A DNA stretch of 64,000 nt from Lentibacillus persicus (lineage in GTDB: Bacteria > Bacillota > Bacilli > Bacillales > Amphibacillaceae): the NCBI RefSeq assembly GCF_900112705.1, contig NZ_FOMR01000004.1, positions 62,001 through 126,000 of the forward strand, given 5' to 3'. Made by a program: the position numbers and the translations under genes. The notes beneath the pieces are model-generated. The model ran no database searches. It had not been told where the DNA came from and saw only the letters and a program-made list of their open reading frames with translations. Every line of letters begins with the position of its first letter. The first letter of the stretch is position 1. This document shows positions 47,123-56,574 of this stretch, piece after piece.

Positions 47123-48358
47123 CTACACAAGTTTCCCCTCAGGGGTGTTTAAAGCGAAAACATCGTGTAATGCATTGACCGCGGTTTTAAGATCATCTTC
47201 GTGAATCAGCACCCAGATTGTTGTGTGACTGTCTGCTGATTGGAGGATTTGAACACCTGCGTCTGTCAATGATTGAACTATTTTAGAAGCGACGCCCGGG
47301 ACGCCCGTCATGCCTGCACCTACAGCTGAAACTTTAGCACAATCGCTCGTTGTCTCCGGGTAGAAACCCATCGTCTTCAAAATGCGAACAGCCTTATCGC
47401 TCTGTGAGTCGGGCACTGTATACAAAACCCCGGTAGGTGAGATATTTATAAAGTCAACTGAAATTCCGGCTTCAGCCATTGCTTTAAAAACTTCAGACTG
47501 CAGACCTTCTGTTTCGTCCTTTGTCTGGACACTTATTTGTGTGATCGATGACATATGGGCTATTCCGGTGATCAGCCTATCAGGAATATCTGTCCCAAGT
47601 TCTTGAACTCGGGAGGCTGTAATCAAGGTCCCCTCATCTTCAATGTAAGTCGACCTGACACGCATAGGGATTTTTGCCTGCATTGCAATTTCAACCGCTC
47701 TCGGGTGAATCACTTTTGCGCCCTGATAAGCAAGATTGCTTATTTCTGTGTAAGTCACAATGTCAAGCGGTCTGGCCTCTGACACCATATTTGGATCAGC
47801 CGTCATAATTCCGTTTACATCAGTGAAAATTTCAATCCGGTCGGCTTCGACAGCAGCACCTATGGCAGCAGCGGTAGTATCGCTCCCCCCTCTGCCAATG
47901 GTCGTAATATCGCCATCAGGAGTCTGTCCTTGAAAGCCGGCTACTACCACAACATCATGTTCTTTGAATTCTTCAAAAACACGCTCGGGCCTTACTTCTT
48001 TTATCTTTGCTTCATTATAATCATCATTGGTTATAAAACCCGCCTGGGCTCCAGTTAAAGCTGAAGCACGTATATGGTTTTTCTTCAGTTCATTTGATAA
48101 AACAACCGAGGCAATCTTTTCGCCGCAGGACATAAGGATATCCAATTCACGGCTGGAATTATAATTTTTGGGAAAATCAACCAGATCCAGCAAGGAATCT
48201 GTTGCGTATGGATCAGGTTTTCGCCCGAGCGCGGATACGACAACAATTATTTTATAATCATTCATAAGCGCGTTTTTTATATGCCGCATAACGTGGCTGC
48301 GATTTTCTTCCGATTGAACAGATGTGCCGCCAAATTTTTGGACTAATATGTGCTGCAT
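47123..48358 (-). CDS. dapG: Aspartokinase I (DapG)
   Basis: An enzyme of about 411 residues that phosphorylates aspartate. It begins QHILVQKFGGTSVQS and has VVSALGRK, GRGGSDTTAAAIGAA and FTDVNGIMTADP in the kinase domain, then two C-terminal ACT domains that bind feedback effectors. In B. subtilis this isozyme is controlled by diaminopimelate and serves cell wall and spore dipicolinate supply; position between asd and dapA supports that. Two adjacent ATGs (48361, 48358) are possible; the second has better spacing from GAGGTG. Confidence 0.96.
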   Translation of the reverse strand: MQHILVQKFGGTSVQSEENRSHVMRHIKNALMNDYKIIVVVSALGRKPDPYATDSLLDLVDFPKNYNSSRELDILMSCGEKIASVVLSNELKKNHIRASALTGAQAGFITNDDYNEAKIKEVRPERVFEEFKEHDVVVVAGFQGQTPDGDITTIGRGGSDTTAAAIGAAVEADRIEIFTDVNGIMTADPNMVSEARPLDIVTYTEISNLAYQGAKVIHPRAVEIAMQAKIPMRVRSTYIEDEGTLITASRVQELGTDIPDRLITGIAHMSSITQISVQTKDETEGLQSEVFKAMAEAGISVDFINISPTGVLYTVPDSQSDKAVRILKTMGFYPETTSDCAKVSAVGAGMTGVPGVASKIVQSLTDAGVQILQSADSHTTIWVLIHEDDLKTAVNALHDVFALNTPEGKLV

Positions 48359-48373
48359 CATGTCACCTCTATC

Positions 48374-49420
48374 TTAAAGCCACTTATTTTCGATTAGGCG
48401 TTCTGCTATTTGAATTGTATTCAAGGCAGCACCCTTGACAAGGTTATCAGATACCACCCATAAATGGAAACCGTGGTCATTATCAAGATCTTTACGTATA
48501 CGTCCCACAAACACGTCATCTTTATTTTGGGCGCTTAAAGGTGTCGGGTATGTCTGTGTGGCCGGGTTATCTTGAAGCGTCACACCTTCTGCACTTTCTA
48601 ATACATTCCATAAATCTTCAACGTTCAAACCATCTTTTTCAACATCTACATAGACACTTTCAGCATGTGAGGTGAAGAAAGGAAGCCTGACACATGTTGC
48701 TGCTACCGGCAAATCTTGTGCATGAAGAATTTTCTTCGTTTCATTGATCATTTTCATTTCTTCAAATGTATAACCGTTCTCCTGAAATACATCAATTTGC
48801 GGTAAGGCGTTAAAGGCGATTGGAAAATGTTTTTCATCTCCTTTAACCGGCAAAAGTTCAGCTTTCATTTCCTCATTATTTAAATATTGTTTTGTTTGTT
48901 CTTCTAATTCTTGGTTAGCTTCATTTCCTGCCCCGGATACTGCCTGATACGTCGACACAATCACACGTGATAAGCCAAAAGCTTCCTGAAGCGGTTTTAG
49001 TGCGGCAACCATTTGAATCGTTGAACAGTTTGGATTGGCAATAATTCCATTATGGGACTGAAGATCTGTTTCATTAACTTCAGGCACAACCAGCGGGACG
49101 GTTTCATCCATTCTGAATGCACTTGTATTATCCACAACGACTGCGCCACGTTTGACAGCTTCAGGTGCAAATTTTTTGGAAATTGATCCGCCTGCCGAGA
49201 ATAAAGCTATATCTATATTATCAAAACTTTCCGGTTTTGCTTCCTCCACTGTAATTTCCTGACTTTTATAGATGAGTTTTTTTCCGGCTGATCGACTGGA
49301 CGACAAAAGCTTAAGCTCACGAATTGGCAGATTTTTTTTCTCGAGTATTTCAATGATTTTTTCTCCAACCGCTCCAGTAGCACCAACTACTGCAACGTTA
49401 ACTGCATTATTTTCTGTCAT
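48374..49420 (-). CDS. asd: Aspartate-semialdehyde dehydrogenase
   Basis: A 348-residue NADPH enzyme reducing aspartyl phosphate to the semialdehyde. The cofactor motif is VVGATGAVGEKI at the start, the catalytic cysteine is in ANPNCSTIQMV (about residue 128), and LPVAATCVRLPFFTSHAES supplies substrate and catalytic His residues. Start at 49420, 11-12 nt after GGGGAG; a GTG at 49432 is an alternative. It lies between spoVFB and dapG. Confidence 0.96.
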   Translation of the reverse strand: MTENNAVNVAVVGATGAVGEKIIEILEKKNLPIRELKLLSSSRSAGKKLIYKSQEITVEEAKPESFDNIDIALFSAGGSISKKFAPEAVKRGAVVVDNTSAFRMDETVPLVVPEVNETDLQSHNGIIANPNCSTIQMVAALKPLQEAFGLSRVIVSTYQAVSGAGNEANQELEEQTKQYLNNEEMKAELLPVKGDEKHFPIAFNALPQIDVFQENGYTFEEMKMINETKKILHAQDLPVAATCVRLPFFTSHAESVYVDVEKDGLNVEDLWNVLESAEGVTLQDNPATQTYPTPLSAQNKDDVFVGRIRKDLDNDHGFHLWVVSDNLVKGAALNTIQIAERLIENKWL

Positions 49421-49454
49421 TCTGTAAGACACTCCCCAATAAGATTATTTTCAT

Positions 49455-50063
49455 TTATTCTACCATATTATCATTAATATGAGGAATAATCACGGGTTGT
49501 AGTTGTTGACCATTTAATGCCGCTTCAATTGTCTCAGGCAGCAAGTTCATATCTGACACAAGGGAGTTGGGCTTTTTATACGGATTATCCTGACCATATG
49601 GAATAAAGTAAAAATATTTGCTTACCATTAACCGCATTAAATTTACACCATTTAAACCAAGCGCGTCGTTTGTGGATATCCCCAGCACTATCGGATTTTG
49701 GTTTCTAATTGTTGCTTTAACCGCCATCAAAACCGGTGTATCAGTCAGGGCATTTGCAAGTTTGCTCATAGAATTGCCAGTTAATGGTGCAACAACCATG
49801 CAATCAAGCGGAAGCTGAGGCCCAAGCGGTTCAGCCTCAGGAATCGTCTTAATTGCGCGTTTTCCCGTAATTGATTCAATTTTAGCTACATGATCTTCTG
49901 CTTTACCAAACTTTGTATCTGTGTTTTGTACAGTATAAGAAACAACCGGTATCACTTCTGCCCCCGTATCCATTAACCTTTTCAATTGCGGAAATACTTG
50001 GTCATACGTGCAATGCGAACCCGTCACACCAAAACCTATCCGTTTTCCTTCGAGTCCCATCAT
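49455..50063 (-). CDS. spoVFB: Dipicolinate synthase subunit B (SpoVFB)
   Basis: A 202-residue flavoprotein-like subunit that with SpoVFA converts the DapA product to dipicolinic acid in the mother cell for loading into the spore core. The start GKRIGFGVTGSHCTYDQV and the PLTGNSMSKLANALTDTPV stretch are characteristic of the family and of its flavodoxin-like fold. Start at 50063 follows AAGGAG. It is adjacent to spoVFA as in B. subtilis. Confidence 0.95.
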   Translation of the reverse strand: MMGLEGKRIGFGVTGSHCTYDQVFPQLKRLMDTGAEVIPVVSYTVQNTDTKFGKAEDHVAKIESITGKRAIKTIPEAEPLGPQLPLDCMVVAPLTGNSMSKLANALTDTPVLMAVKATIRNQNPIVLGISTNDALGLNGVNLMRLMVSKYFYFIPYGQDNPYKKPNSLVSDMNLLPETIEAALNGQQLQPVIIPHINDNMVE

Positions 50064-50087
50064 ATCGTCTCCTTCCATTTAATGGAT

Positions 50088-50972
50088 TTAAGGTTTATCA
50101 ACCAATAATTGTTTAATGACATCAGCCAAAATCTTACCTGCTGTTTTTGGAGCGACTATGCCAGGCAGACTTTTAGCAAGTATTGCTTTTATGCCGCGCT
50201 GCCGGGCGTATTCAAAATCAGTTCCTCCAGGCGTTGAGGCCAAATCAAAAATAATGCCATGACCTGGCAATTGCCTTATAGAATCCCGCTTAATAACCGG
50301 AGCAGGTACAGTATTAATTAGTAAATCACAGTCTTGCGTATATTTATTCAAATGATCAAGTGGGATGGCGGTGTGACCCAATTCTGTAATTCGAGCCAGG
50401 TCCATAATACTTTGAGCGCAAACTGACACTTTGGCCCCAAGCGCTGCAAATTTATTCGCGACCGTGTTCCCAACACGGCCAAATCCAACCACAATTACGC
50501 GGGATGAATGAATTGTATAATCGGTATGTTCAATGGCCATCATTATGACACCTTCAGCTGTTGGAATTGAATTATAAATTGCCACATCGTCGCGATTGAG
50601 TAGCGGCATTAACTCAACTTCAGCCTCATTTGCACAACCATCCAAGAAATCATTGGAAATCCCGGTAAAAACAATCGAATTCTTTTTCAGCTTCTTAAAC
50701 CAGTTTTTCGTTAACTGAATGGATCGGTCGGAAAAAACCGTTTCCACGTACCCTTTTTGGTCGGTGCCCGTGATTGGCAAGATAACGGCATCAAGATCTT
50801 GCAGAGGCAAATCGGCAAAATCGGTTTGTTTCAATCCTGTAAATCCCTGCTCCAATTTATCGAAACCTACCAATGAAACAGCAATATCAGGAAGTATCTG
50901 CAGCTGCCGTATCAACTCCAAGTAACGAGCATCTCCGCCAATTACAGCAATTCGTTGTGCCATGGCTGACAT
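50088..50972 (-). CDS. spoVFA: Dipicolinate synthase subunit A (SpoVFA)
   Basis: A 294-residue subunit with a Rossmann NAD(P) domain (VVGFGRVGNTVANKFAALG, about residue 160) preceded by a domain starting IAVIGGDARYLELIRQL. It oxidises the DapA product to dipicolinate together with SpoVFB. Another ATG at 50963 is possible. A perfect sigma-K -10 motif lies 38 bp upstream, fitting mother-cell expression late in sporulation as known for B. subtilis. Confidence 0.96.
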   Translation of the reverse strand: MSAMAQRIAVIGGDARYLELIRQLQILPDIAVSLVGFDKLEQGFTGLKQTDFADLPLQDLDAVILPITGTDQKGYVETVFSDRSIQLTKNWFKKLKKNSIVFTGISNDFLDGCANEAEVELMPLLNRDDVAIYNSIPTAEGVIMMAIEHTDYTIHSSRVIVVGFGRVGNTVANKFAALGAKVSVCAQSIMDLARITELGHTAIPLDHLNKYTQDCDLLINTVPAPVIKRDSIRQLPGHGIIFDLASTPGGTDFEYARQRGIKAILAKSLPGIVAPKTAGKILADVIKQLLVDKP

Positions 50973-51009
50973 ATCCCTCCGTAACCATCTTCTAAATCGG
51001 TTTTCAAAA

Positions 51010-51018
51010 TAGTTTATG
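51010..51018 (-). promoter_or_regulatory. Sigma-K -10 element of the spoVF operon
   Basis: CATAAACTA on the minus strand is a perfect match to the sigma-K -10 pattern CATANNNTA, with an AC about 17-18 bp upstream. The spoVF operon is sigma-K dependent in B. subtilis. Confidence 0.6.
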
Positions 51019-51047
51019 TGTTTATTATCAGTTGGTGATTACCAAAT

Positions 51048-51083
51048 AAAAAAAACCGGCATCCTAATAATAGGATCCCAGCC
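51048..51083 (-). terminator. Terminator of ymxH
   Basis: An imperfect stem centred on ATCCTA / TAGGAT with flanking GC pairs, followed on the minus strand by eight T. Confidence 0.85.
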
Positions 51084-51090
51084 TTTGAAA

Positions 51091-51327
51091 TTATTCACCT
51101 GATTCAATCATAATCATATCTTCACCGATTTTTCGGATGGACCGCCATCTGATTTTTGCGTCAGCACCTTCTTTTTTTAAACCAAACCATTTATAATTCG
51201 GAATAACGAATGATTCGATCTGACCGGTTCTTTCATCAATCTCAAGGTCTGTCTGCCCGAGCACTCCGAGGCGCGTCCCCTGGTTAATATCAACGATCTC
51301 TTTGGAACTGATTTCCTTATACCTGAT
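51091..51327 (-). CDS. ymxH: YlmC/YmxH-family PRC-barrel sporulation protein, apparent ATC start
   Basis: A 78-residue PRC-barrel protein (RYKEISSKEIVDINQGTRLG, then VLGQTDLEID, KWFGLKKEGAD and IRKIGEDMIMI) of the YlmC/YmxH family, located between mlpA and spoVFA as in B. subtilis. The frame has no ATG, GTG or TTG near the ribosome site. A strong GGAGGTGG stands seven bases before ATC at 51327, exactly where the start is expected, and no in-frame standard start is seen further upstream over the next 36 bases. Either ATC is used, or the base is a mutation or sequencing error of ATG. Function unknown. Confidence 0.8.
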   Translation of the reverse strand: MRYKEISSKEIVDINQGTRLGVLGQTDLEIDERTGQIESFVIPNYKWFGLKKEGADAKIRWRSIRKIGEDMIMIESGE

Positions 51328-51442
51328 AAAACCACCTCCTGTGAGCCTCTTCCGGGAAAAATAACCATCTAATCACTGACTCTCAGCTTTCAACCGGTGA
51401 AATAATACTGCTATGGACATTATATGCTCTGTGACACCATCA

Positions 51443-52672
51443 TTATACCTGCCCAACAGTTTCAGGTGCTATCAGTGCGCTTGATGGTGCGTGGGTGAAA
51501 GCCGAATCAATTACTTGCTGAATCTTAGCATGATTTACCGCATCAATTTCTGCAATCATATCATCAAGTGAACGGTGTTTATTTAACATTAATTCGTTCC
51601 TGCCATTTCGGCTCATCCTGCTGCTTGTGCTTTCCAAACTTAGCATTAAATTGCCTTTCAGCTGTTCTTTACTGTTTATTAATTCTTTATCAGTTAAACC
51701 GTGTTGTACCAAGTCATCGATTGTTCGTTTAACCGTCTCTCTTAATTGTGGCAGCTGTTCCTTCCCAGTGCCGGCATAAATAGTTAATAATCCATTATCA
51801 AGGAATGAGGCATGGTAAGAAAAGACGGCATATGCCAAACCTTGTTTTTCCCTGACTTCCTGAAACAAACGTGAACTCATACTCCCGCCAAGTACATTAT
51901 TAACGATCGTCATACTGTAAATGTTTTCATTATCCAATGGCAACCCGTTAAAACCTAGACATAAATGAGCCTGTTCTGTATCCTTTTGCCGTTCAATTTG
52001 CTTTCCTACAAATTCCGGTTGTTCAACTTCAATTTTGCCTGTGTTTTGTTCAAAATCACTGAAGTAGCTTTCAACCGTCTTAATAAAGGTATCATCCACG
52101 TTACCGGCAACGGAAACAACGACATTATCCGGTGTATAGCGAGCTTTTACATAGTTTTTCAATGTTTCAGGGGTAAATGATTGAAGCTGCTTTTCTGTAC
52201 CCAGGATCGGAAATCCTAAAGGATGATCACCGAACGATGCACGTGCCAAAATATCATGGACAATATCATCCGGTGTGTCTTCGTACATTTTAATCTCTTC
52301 CAGAACGACATTTTTCTCCCGTTCCATTTCTTTTTCATCAAAGGATGAATTAAAAAACATGTCGGACAATATTTCTAACGCTTGCTCTTTATGCGTGTCC
52401 ATCACTTTTGCATAAAAACAGGTATATTCTTTTGAGGTGAAGGCATTGACTTGACCGCCAATCGAATCAAAAGCTTCTGCAATCTCTTGAGGATTTCTTT
52501 TTTCAGTCCCTTTAAAAAGCATATGCTCTATGAAATGAGAAATGCCATTTATCTCCTCAGTTTCATTTCGCGAACCTGTTTTCACCCAAATTCCAATTGT
52601 TACGGATCTGACGGCGGGTATGTTTTCCAAAACGATTCGCAGCCCGTTATCACTCGTATGCTTTTCTACCAA
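51443..52672 (-). CDS. mlpA: M16-family zinc peptidase MlpA
   Basis: A 409-residue processing-peptidase-like protease, the same length as B. subtilis MlpA (YmxG). The inverted zinc motif is ISHFIEHMLFKGT (about residue 47), with the third ligand Glu in KNVVLEEIKMYED. The later SSRLFQEVREKQGLAYAVFS carries the substrate-binding Arg-Tyr segment. A TTG start at 52672 lies seven bases after GGAGG; the ATG at 52690 would place the ribosome site inside the gene. In B. subtilis it affects secreted protease levels. Confidence 0.93.
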   Translation of the reverse strand: MVEKHTSDNGLRIVLENIPAVRSVTIGIWVKTGSRNETEEINGISHFIEHMLFKGTEKRNPQEIAEAFDSIGGQVNAFTSKEYTCFYAKVMDTHKEQALEILSDMFFNSSFDEKEMEREKNVVLEEIKMYEDTPDDIVHDILARASFGDHPLGFPILGTEKQLQSFTPETLKNYVKARYTPDNVVVSVAGNVDDTFIKTVESYFSDFEQNTGKIEVEQPEFVGKQIERQKDTEQAHLCLGFNGLPLDNENIYSMTIVNNVLGGSMSSRLFQEVREKQGLAYAVFSYHASFLDNGLLTIYAGTGKEQLPQLRETVKRTIDDLVQHGLTDKELINSKEQLKGNLMLSLESTSSRMSRNGRNELMLNKHRSLDDMIAEIDAVNHAKIQQVIDSAFTHAPSSALIAPETVGQV

Positions 52673-52779
52673 TGTAATTCCTCCCAGCATGTATCATCAG
52701 CTATATTTTCATCCCGCATGTAATGGACAGTACACTGCCGAAGAACGGCAGCTGACTGTCCCTAAATGTCCAATTTTGT

Positions 52780-53736
52780 TCATCTTTCAGCGCTTAATAG
52801 CGTATTAAGTGTTTCAATTTTGTAACCTTTTCCTTTAATTTCCTTTATTAAATCCCCAAGTCCTTCTTTTATTGAAGGCGTCGGGTGCATCAACAATGTC
52901 GCTCCAGGATGTATGTTATCATTTACTCGGTTCATCATAACAGATACGGAAGGTTTCTTCCAATCAATTGTGTCAACGCTCCATAGGATCGTTCCCATTT
53001 TCTGTTCAGCCGCTGCTTTTACAACCTGTTCATTATAATCCCCGCTTGGAGGAGCAAACCACCCAGGTGCTTCACCTGTGATCGCCTCTAAAATTTCATT
53101 CGTTTTACTGAGCTGCTCGACAATAGCATCAGCCGAAAGACGTGACATCGCAGGATGATTGTAAGCATGATTTCCAATGACATGCCCCTGCTCCTGGATC
53201 ATTTTTACGTAATCCGAGTTTTCCAGTGCCCATTTGCCTTCGATAAAAAACGTCGCTTTTACATTGTGTTCTTTTAAAATATTTAATATGGGCGGAATAT
53301 ACTCCGTTCCCCATGACACATTGATTAAAAATGCAACCATATTTTTATCAGGATGCCCTCGGTAAATAGGTGCAGCAGGCAAATCATCCATTGTAACTTC
53401 GGGTGGAATCTGATCATAGACAAGCAGCGTTTCATCAAAGTAATCATTTTTTTTCATTTGTTCATAGGATTTGTCAATGTTTACTTTCACCCCATAACGT
53501 CCGGGCATTTTTTTCCAAACTTCATCAATAACGGCATTCTGGGGAGCTTCTTCATAATTTGAACTTTTTCTCTTTATCTCTTTATACAGAGGGTCTTCCT
53601 GCTTGGCCGCTTCAGTTACCTGGCTGGAAAAGGTTGCTGTATCATTTGGCTGAAACGGATTATACGAATAATCAAAAGAAATGACTACGATCACTATAAA
53701 TACACAAATATGTACAAGGCCCCGATAACGATGCAT
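52780..53736 (-). CDS. ylxY: Polysaccharide deacetylase-like protein YlxY, altered active site
   Basis: A 318-residue secreted or membrane-anchored protein with an N-terminal hydrophobic helix (about residues 8-23) and a NodB homology domain. Motif 1, normally TFDDG, reads FLINVSWGTEY, so the catalytic and metal-binding aspartates are absent. The His pair (GNHAYNHPAMSRLS) and the FAPPSGDYN motif remain. This is, as far as I recall, a feature of the YlxY group as a whole, so it may not be a classical deacetylase. Start at 53736 or 53739 after GGGGGG. It lies between pnp and mlpA. Confidence 0.9.
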   Translation of the reverse strand: MHRYRGLVHICVFIVIVVISFDYSYNPFQPNDTATFSSQVTEAAKQEDPLYKEIKRKSSNYEEAPQNAVIDEVWKKMPGRYGVKVNIDKSYEQMKKNDYFDETLLVYDQIPPEVTMDDLPAAPIYRGHPDKNMVAFLINVSWGTEYIPPILNILKEHNVKATFFIEGKWALENSDYVKMIQEQGHVIGNHAYNHPAMSRLSADAIVEQLSKTNEILEAITGEAPGWFAPPSGDYNEQVVKAAAEQKMGTILWSVDTIDWKKPSVSVMMNRVNDNIHPGATLLMHPTPSIKEGLGDLIKEIKGKGYKIETLNTLLSAER

Positions 53737-53840
53737 CATATCCCCCCTCACTAATTCGTATGATGAGGGTGGACATGTTATGAGATTAAAAAATAATAAT
53801 GGCTTCAATATGTCTCTTAATAGTAAAAATGTGCTGTCAT

Positions 53841-53870
53841 AAAAAAAGAAACTGGTTCTCCAGCTTCTTG
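53841..53870 (-). terminator. Terminator of pnp
   Basis: AAGAAGCTGG / CCAGTTTCTT followed on the minus strand by TTTTT. Confidence 0.85.
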
Positions 53871-53880
53871 TTTTAATTGA

Positions 53881-55998
53881 TTATGACTGTTTCTGTTGCT
53901 CGCGCTTTTCCCGTTCTTCTTTTAATACGGCTTTACGTGATAAATTCACGCGTCCCTGATTATCAATTTCTTTAACTTTTACTGTTATTTGATCGCCGAT
54001 TGAAACAGCATCTTCAACTTTATTCGTACGTTCTTCTTGTAGTTCAGATATATGAACCAAACCGTCTTTACCTTTGAATAATTCCACAAACGCGCCAAAT
54101 TTTTCAATCCGTTTGACTGTACCTACGTAAACTTGCCCTGCTTCCACTTCTCGAACAAGATCCTCTATAATTTTCTTGGCTTGATTATTCATTTCTGCAT
54201 CTGGTGAAGAAATGAAGACACTTCCATCCTGCTCAATATCAATTTTGACACCTGTTTCGTCGATAATCTTATTGATTTGCTTACCGCTTGGGCCGATTAC
54301 ATCACGAATTTTGTCAGGATTGATATGCATCGTCATTATCTTAGGTGCATAAGCAGATAATTGCTGCCTAGGTTGATCAATCGTTGACAGCATAGAATCA
54401 AGAATTTCCATACGTCCTTTTTTAGCCTGTGACAATGCTTCTTCTAAAATTTCCTTGGACAAGCCAGCAATTTTGATATCCATTTGCAACGCTGTAACAC
54501 CCTGTTCAGTTCCAGCTACCTTAAAGTCCATATCACCAAGCGCGTCTTCCATTCCTTGGATGTCACTCAAAATTGTGTAGTCTTCACCGGACTTGACAAG
54601 CCCCATGGCAATGCCTGCAACTGGTGCCTTTATTGGAACGCCGGCATCCATCATTGCAAGGGTACTGCCGCAAATACTGGCCTGCGAAGTTGACCCATTA
54701 GATTCCAAAACTTCGGAAACAAGGCGAATCGTGTATGGAAAATCCTTTTCATTCGGTACAACTTTTTCAAGTGCCCGTTCGCCAAGCGCCCCATGACCTA
54801 TTTCCCGACGTCCCGGACCTCTTATCGGACCTGTTTCCCCAACACTGAATTGTGGAAAGTTGTAATGGTGCATAAAGCGTTTGGATTCTTCCAAATCAAG
54901 GCCATCCAAGACTTGGACATCACCTAGAGCACCCAACGTACATACACTTAACGCCTGAGTCTGTCCGCGGGTAAACAATCCTGAACCATGTGTTCTTGGC
55001 AGTACACCCACTTTTGATGACAATTGACGGATTTCATCAACTTTCCGGCCATCAGGACGAATTTTTTCTTTTGTTATAAGCCGGCGGACTTCTTCTTTAA
55101 CCATATCTTCTAAAACAGATTTAACCTGCTTAATAACCTGTTCTTCTTCCTCTTCATATAAAGCAACGATTTCATCTTTAGTGTTGCTAATAGCCTCTTC
55201 CCTTTCTTTCTTGCCTTCGGTTTGGATGGCTTTCAGCAATTTTTCTCTTGCCTGTCCTTCAAGTTGTTGAACAAGTTTTTCGTCTGCAGTTTCAGCAGTG
55301 AATTCCCGCTTCTCGACACCTACCGCTTCGATAATGGTTTCCTGAAATTCAATCAAACGGATAATTTCCTGATGTCCAAACATAATTGCTTCGAGCATAA
55401 CGTCTTCCGGCACCTCATCTGCTCCTGCTTCCACCATGTTGATCGCATCTTTTGTGCCGGCCACAGTAAGATCAATATCACTTTTCTCTTCCTGTTCTAC
55501 CGTGGGGTTAATAATGAATTGACCGTCAACACGTCCGACGTGCACCCCTGCTATCGGCTCGGAAAACGGGATGTCAGAAATGGATAGTGCTACAGATGAA
55601 CCGATCATTGCAGCTATCTCTGTAGAACAATCTTGATCAACACTCATAACGGTACTTATAACTTGTACCTCATTCCTGTATCCATCAGGAAAGAGTGGTC
55701 GAATTGGCCGGTCAATCAGCCTGGATGTTAATGTCGCTTTTTCGCTTGGCCGTCCCTCACGTTTGATAAAACCTCCGGGTATTTTGCCTACAGCATATAA
55801 CCGCTCTTCATAATTTACAGTTAACGGAAAAAATGGCAGGTCTTTTGGTTCGTTGGATGCAGTTGCCGTCGACAATACAGCGGTATCTCCATAACGGATC
55901 ATACATGCACCGTTTGCCTGTTTTGCCAGTTCTCCGGTTTCAACCGTAAACGTCTTGCCGGCTATCTCCGTGGAGAACACTTTCTTCTCATCTGTCAT
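53881..55998 (-). CDS. pnp: Polynucleotide phosphorylase
   Basis: The 705-residue 3'-5' phosphorolytic exoribonuclease, main RNA-degrading exonuclease in Bacillus. Two RNase PH domains ([22 protein letters not shown] in the first, [12 protein letters not shown] and [15 protein letters not shown] in the second) flank a helical linker. A KH domain ([19 protein letters not shown]) and an S1 domain ([18 protein letters not shown]) follow. Start at 55998 after AAGGAG gives exactly the B. subtilis length; an open frame to 56118 is not supported. rpsO precedes it, separated by a terminator. Confidence 0.98.
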   Translation of the reverse strand: MTDEKKVFSTEIAGKTFTVETGELAKQANGACMIRYGDTAVLSTATASNEPKDLPFFPLTVNYEERLYAVGKIPGGFIKREGRPSEKATLTSRLIDRPIRPLFPDGYRNEVQVISTVMSVDQDCSTEIAAMIGSSVALSISDIPFSEPIAGVHVGRVDGQFIINPTVEQEEKSDIDLTVAGTKDAINMVEAGADEVPEDVMLEAIMFGHQEIIRLIEFQETIIEAVGVEKREFTAETADEKLVQQLEGQAREKLLKAIQTEGKKEREEAISNTKDEIVALYEEEEEQVIKQVKSVLEDMVKEEVRRLITKEKIRPDGRKVDEIRQLSSKVGVLPRTHGSGLFTRGQTQALSVCTLGALGDVQVLDGLDLEESKRFMHHYNFPQFSVGETGPIRGPGRREIGHGALGERALEKVVPNEKDFPYTIRLVSEVLESNGSTSQASICGSTLAMMDAGVPIKAPVAGIAMGLVKSGEDYTILSDIQGMEDALGDMDFKVAGTEQGVTALQMDIKIAGLSKEILEEALSQAKKGRMEILDSMLSTIDQPRQQLSAYAPKIMTMHINPDKIRDVIGPSGKQINKIIDETGVKIDIEQDGSVFISSPDAEMNNQAKKIIEDLVREVEAGQVYVGTVKRIEKFGAFVELFKGKDGLVHISELQEERTNKVEDAVSIGDQITVKVKEIDNQGRVNLSRKAVLKEEREKREQQKQS

Positions 55999-56082
55999 TC
56001 GTATTAAAACTCCTTTCAAAAAACGTACTGCTTCTATTTTATAGTTAATAAGCATAAATGTAAATTTTATGTGTATAAGTAG

Positions 56083-56111
56083 AAAAAAAGCAGGAATATC
56101 TCCTGCTTTTT
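56083..56111 (-). terminator. Terminator of rpsO
   Basis: AAAAGCAGGA / TCCTGCTTTT with a T-run on the minus strand, between rpsO and pnp. Confidence 0.85.
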
Positions 56112-56138
56112 GAACCATTACAGCCTCCGCAAATGTGC

Positions 56139-56408
56139 TTATCTGCGCAAACCGAGGCTTTTAATTAATTCACGATAGCGCGTTACGTCATTATTTCGCA
56201 AGTAGTTCAGTAGATTACGACGCTTACCTACCATTTTCAAGAGACCTCTGCGTGAATGGTGGTCCTTTTTATGAGTGCGTAAATGCTCGTTTAATTTAGT
56301 GATTTCCTCGGTCAATACTGCAATTTGTACTTCCGGGGAGCCAGTATCATTGTCATGAACCTTATACTCACTAATGATTTCATTCTTACGCTCTTTTGTG
56401 ATAGCCAT
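56139..56408 (-). CDS. rpsO: 30S ribosomal protein S15
   Basis: The 89-residue S15 protein that binds the central domain of 16S rRNA early in assembly. The [19 protein letters not shown] and [15 protein letters not shown] regions are typical. The ATG follows GGAGGTGAGCCG. It has its own promoter about 100 bp upstream; S15 often represses its own mRNA through the leader in Bacillus, so the 70-nt leader may be regulatory. Confidence 0.98.
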   Translation of the reverse strand: MAITKERKNEIISEYKVHDNDTGSPEVQIAVLTEEITKLNEHLRTHKKDHHSRRGLLKMVGKRRNLLNYLRNNDVTRYRELIKSLGLRR

Positions 56409-56493
56409 TCGGCTCACCTCCATAAATAATTTGTATCCCCAATCCCCAAGCAACCGCCGGAGTTACGTGTTGCCTAGCGATGGTTACGTTATT

Positions 56494-56522
56494 AGAATAC
56501 ATGTTTTGTGGTAAAAATGCAA
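56494..56522 (-). promoter_or_regulatory. rpsO promoter
   Basis: TTGCAT (56517-56522), a 17-bp spacer and TATTCT (56494-56499) on the minus strand upstream of rpsO. Confidence 0.6.
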
Positions 56523-56574
56523 GCATCAGGATGCAAAACTTCAACAGTAAAAAGCTTTTCACAATGACAATTAC

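Noticed and set aside
46991-49455. Lysine riboswitch near asd-dapG-dapA
   Set aside because: The spacers are short and show none of the conserved L-box elements; in Bacillus that riboswitch controls lysC, not this operon.
51177-51368. 63-residue minus-strand frame starting with ATG next to ymxH
   Set aside because: It reads ymxH in the wrong frame; the YmxH frame shows clear family sequence while this one does not.
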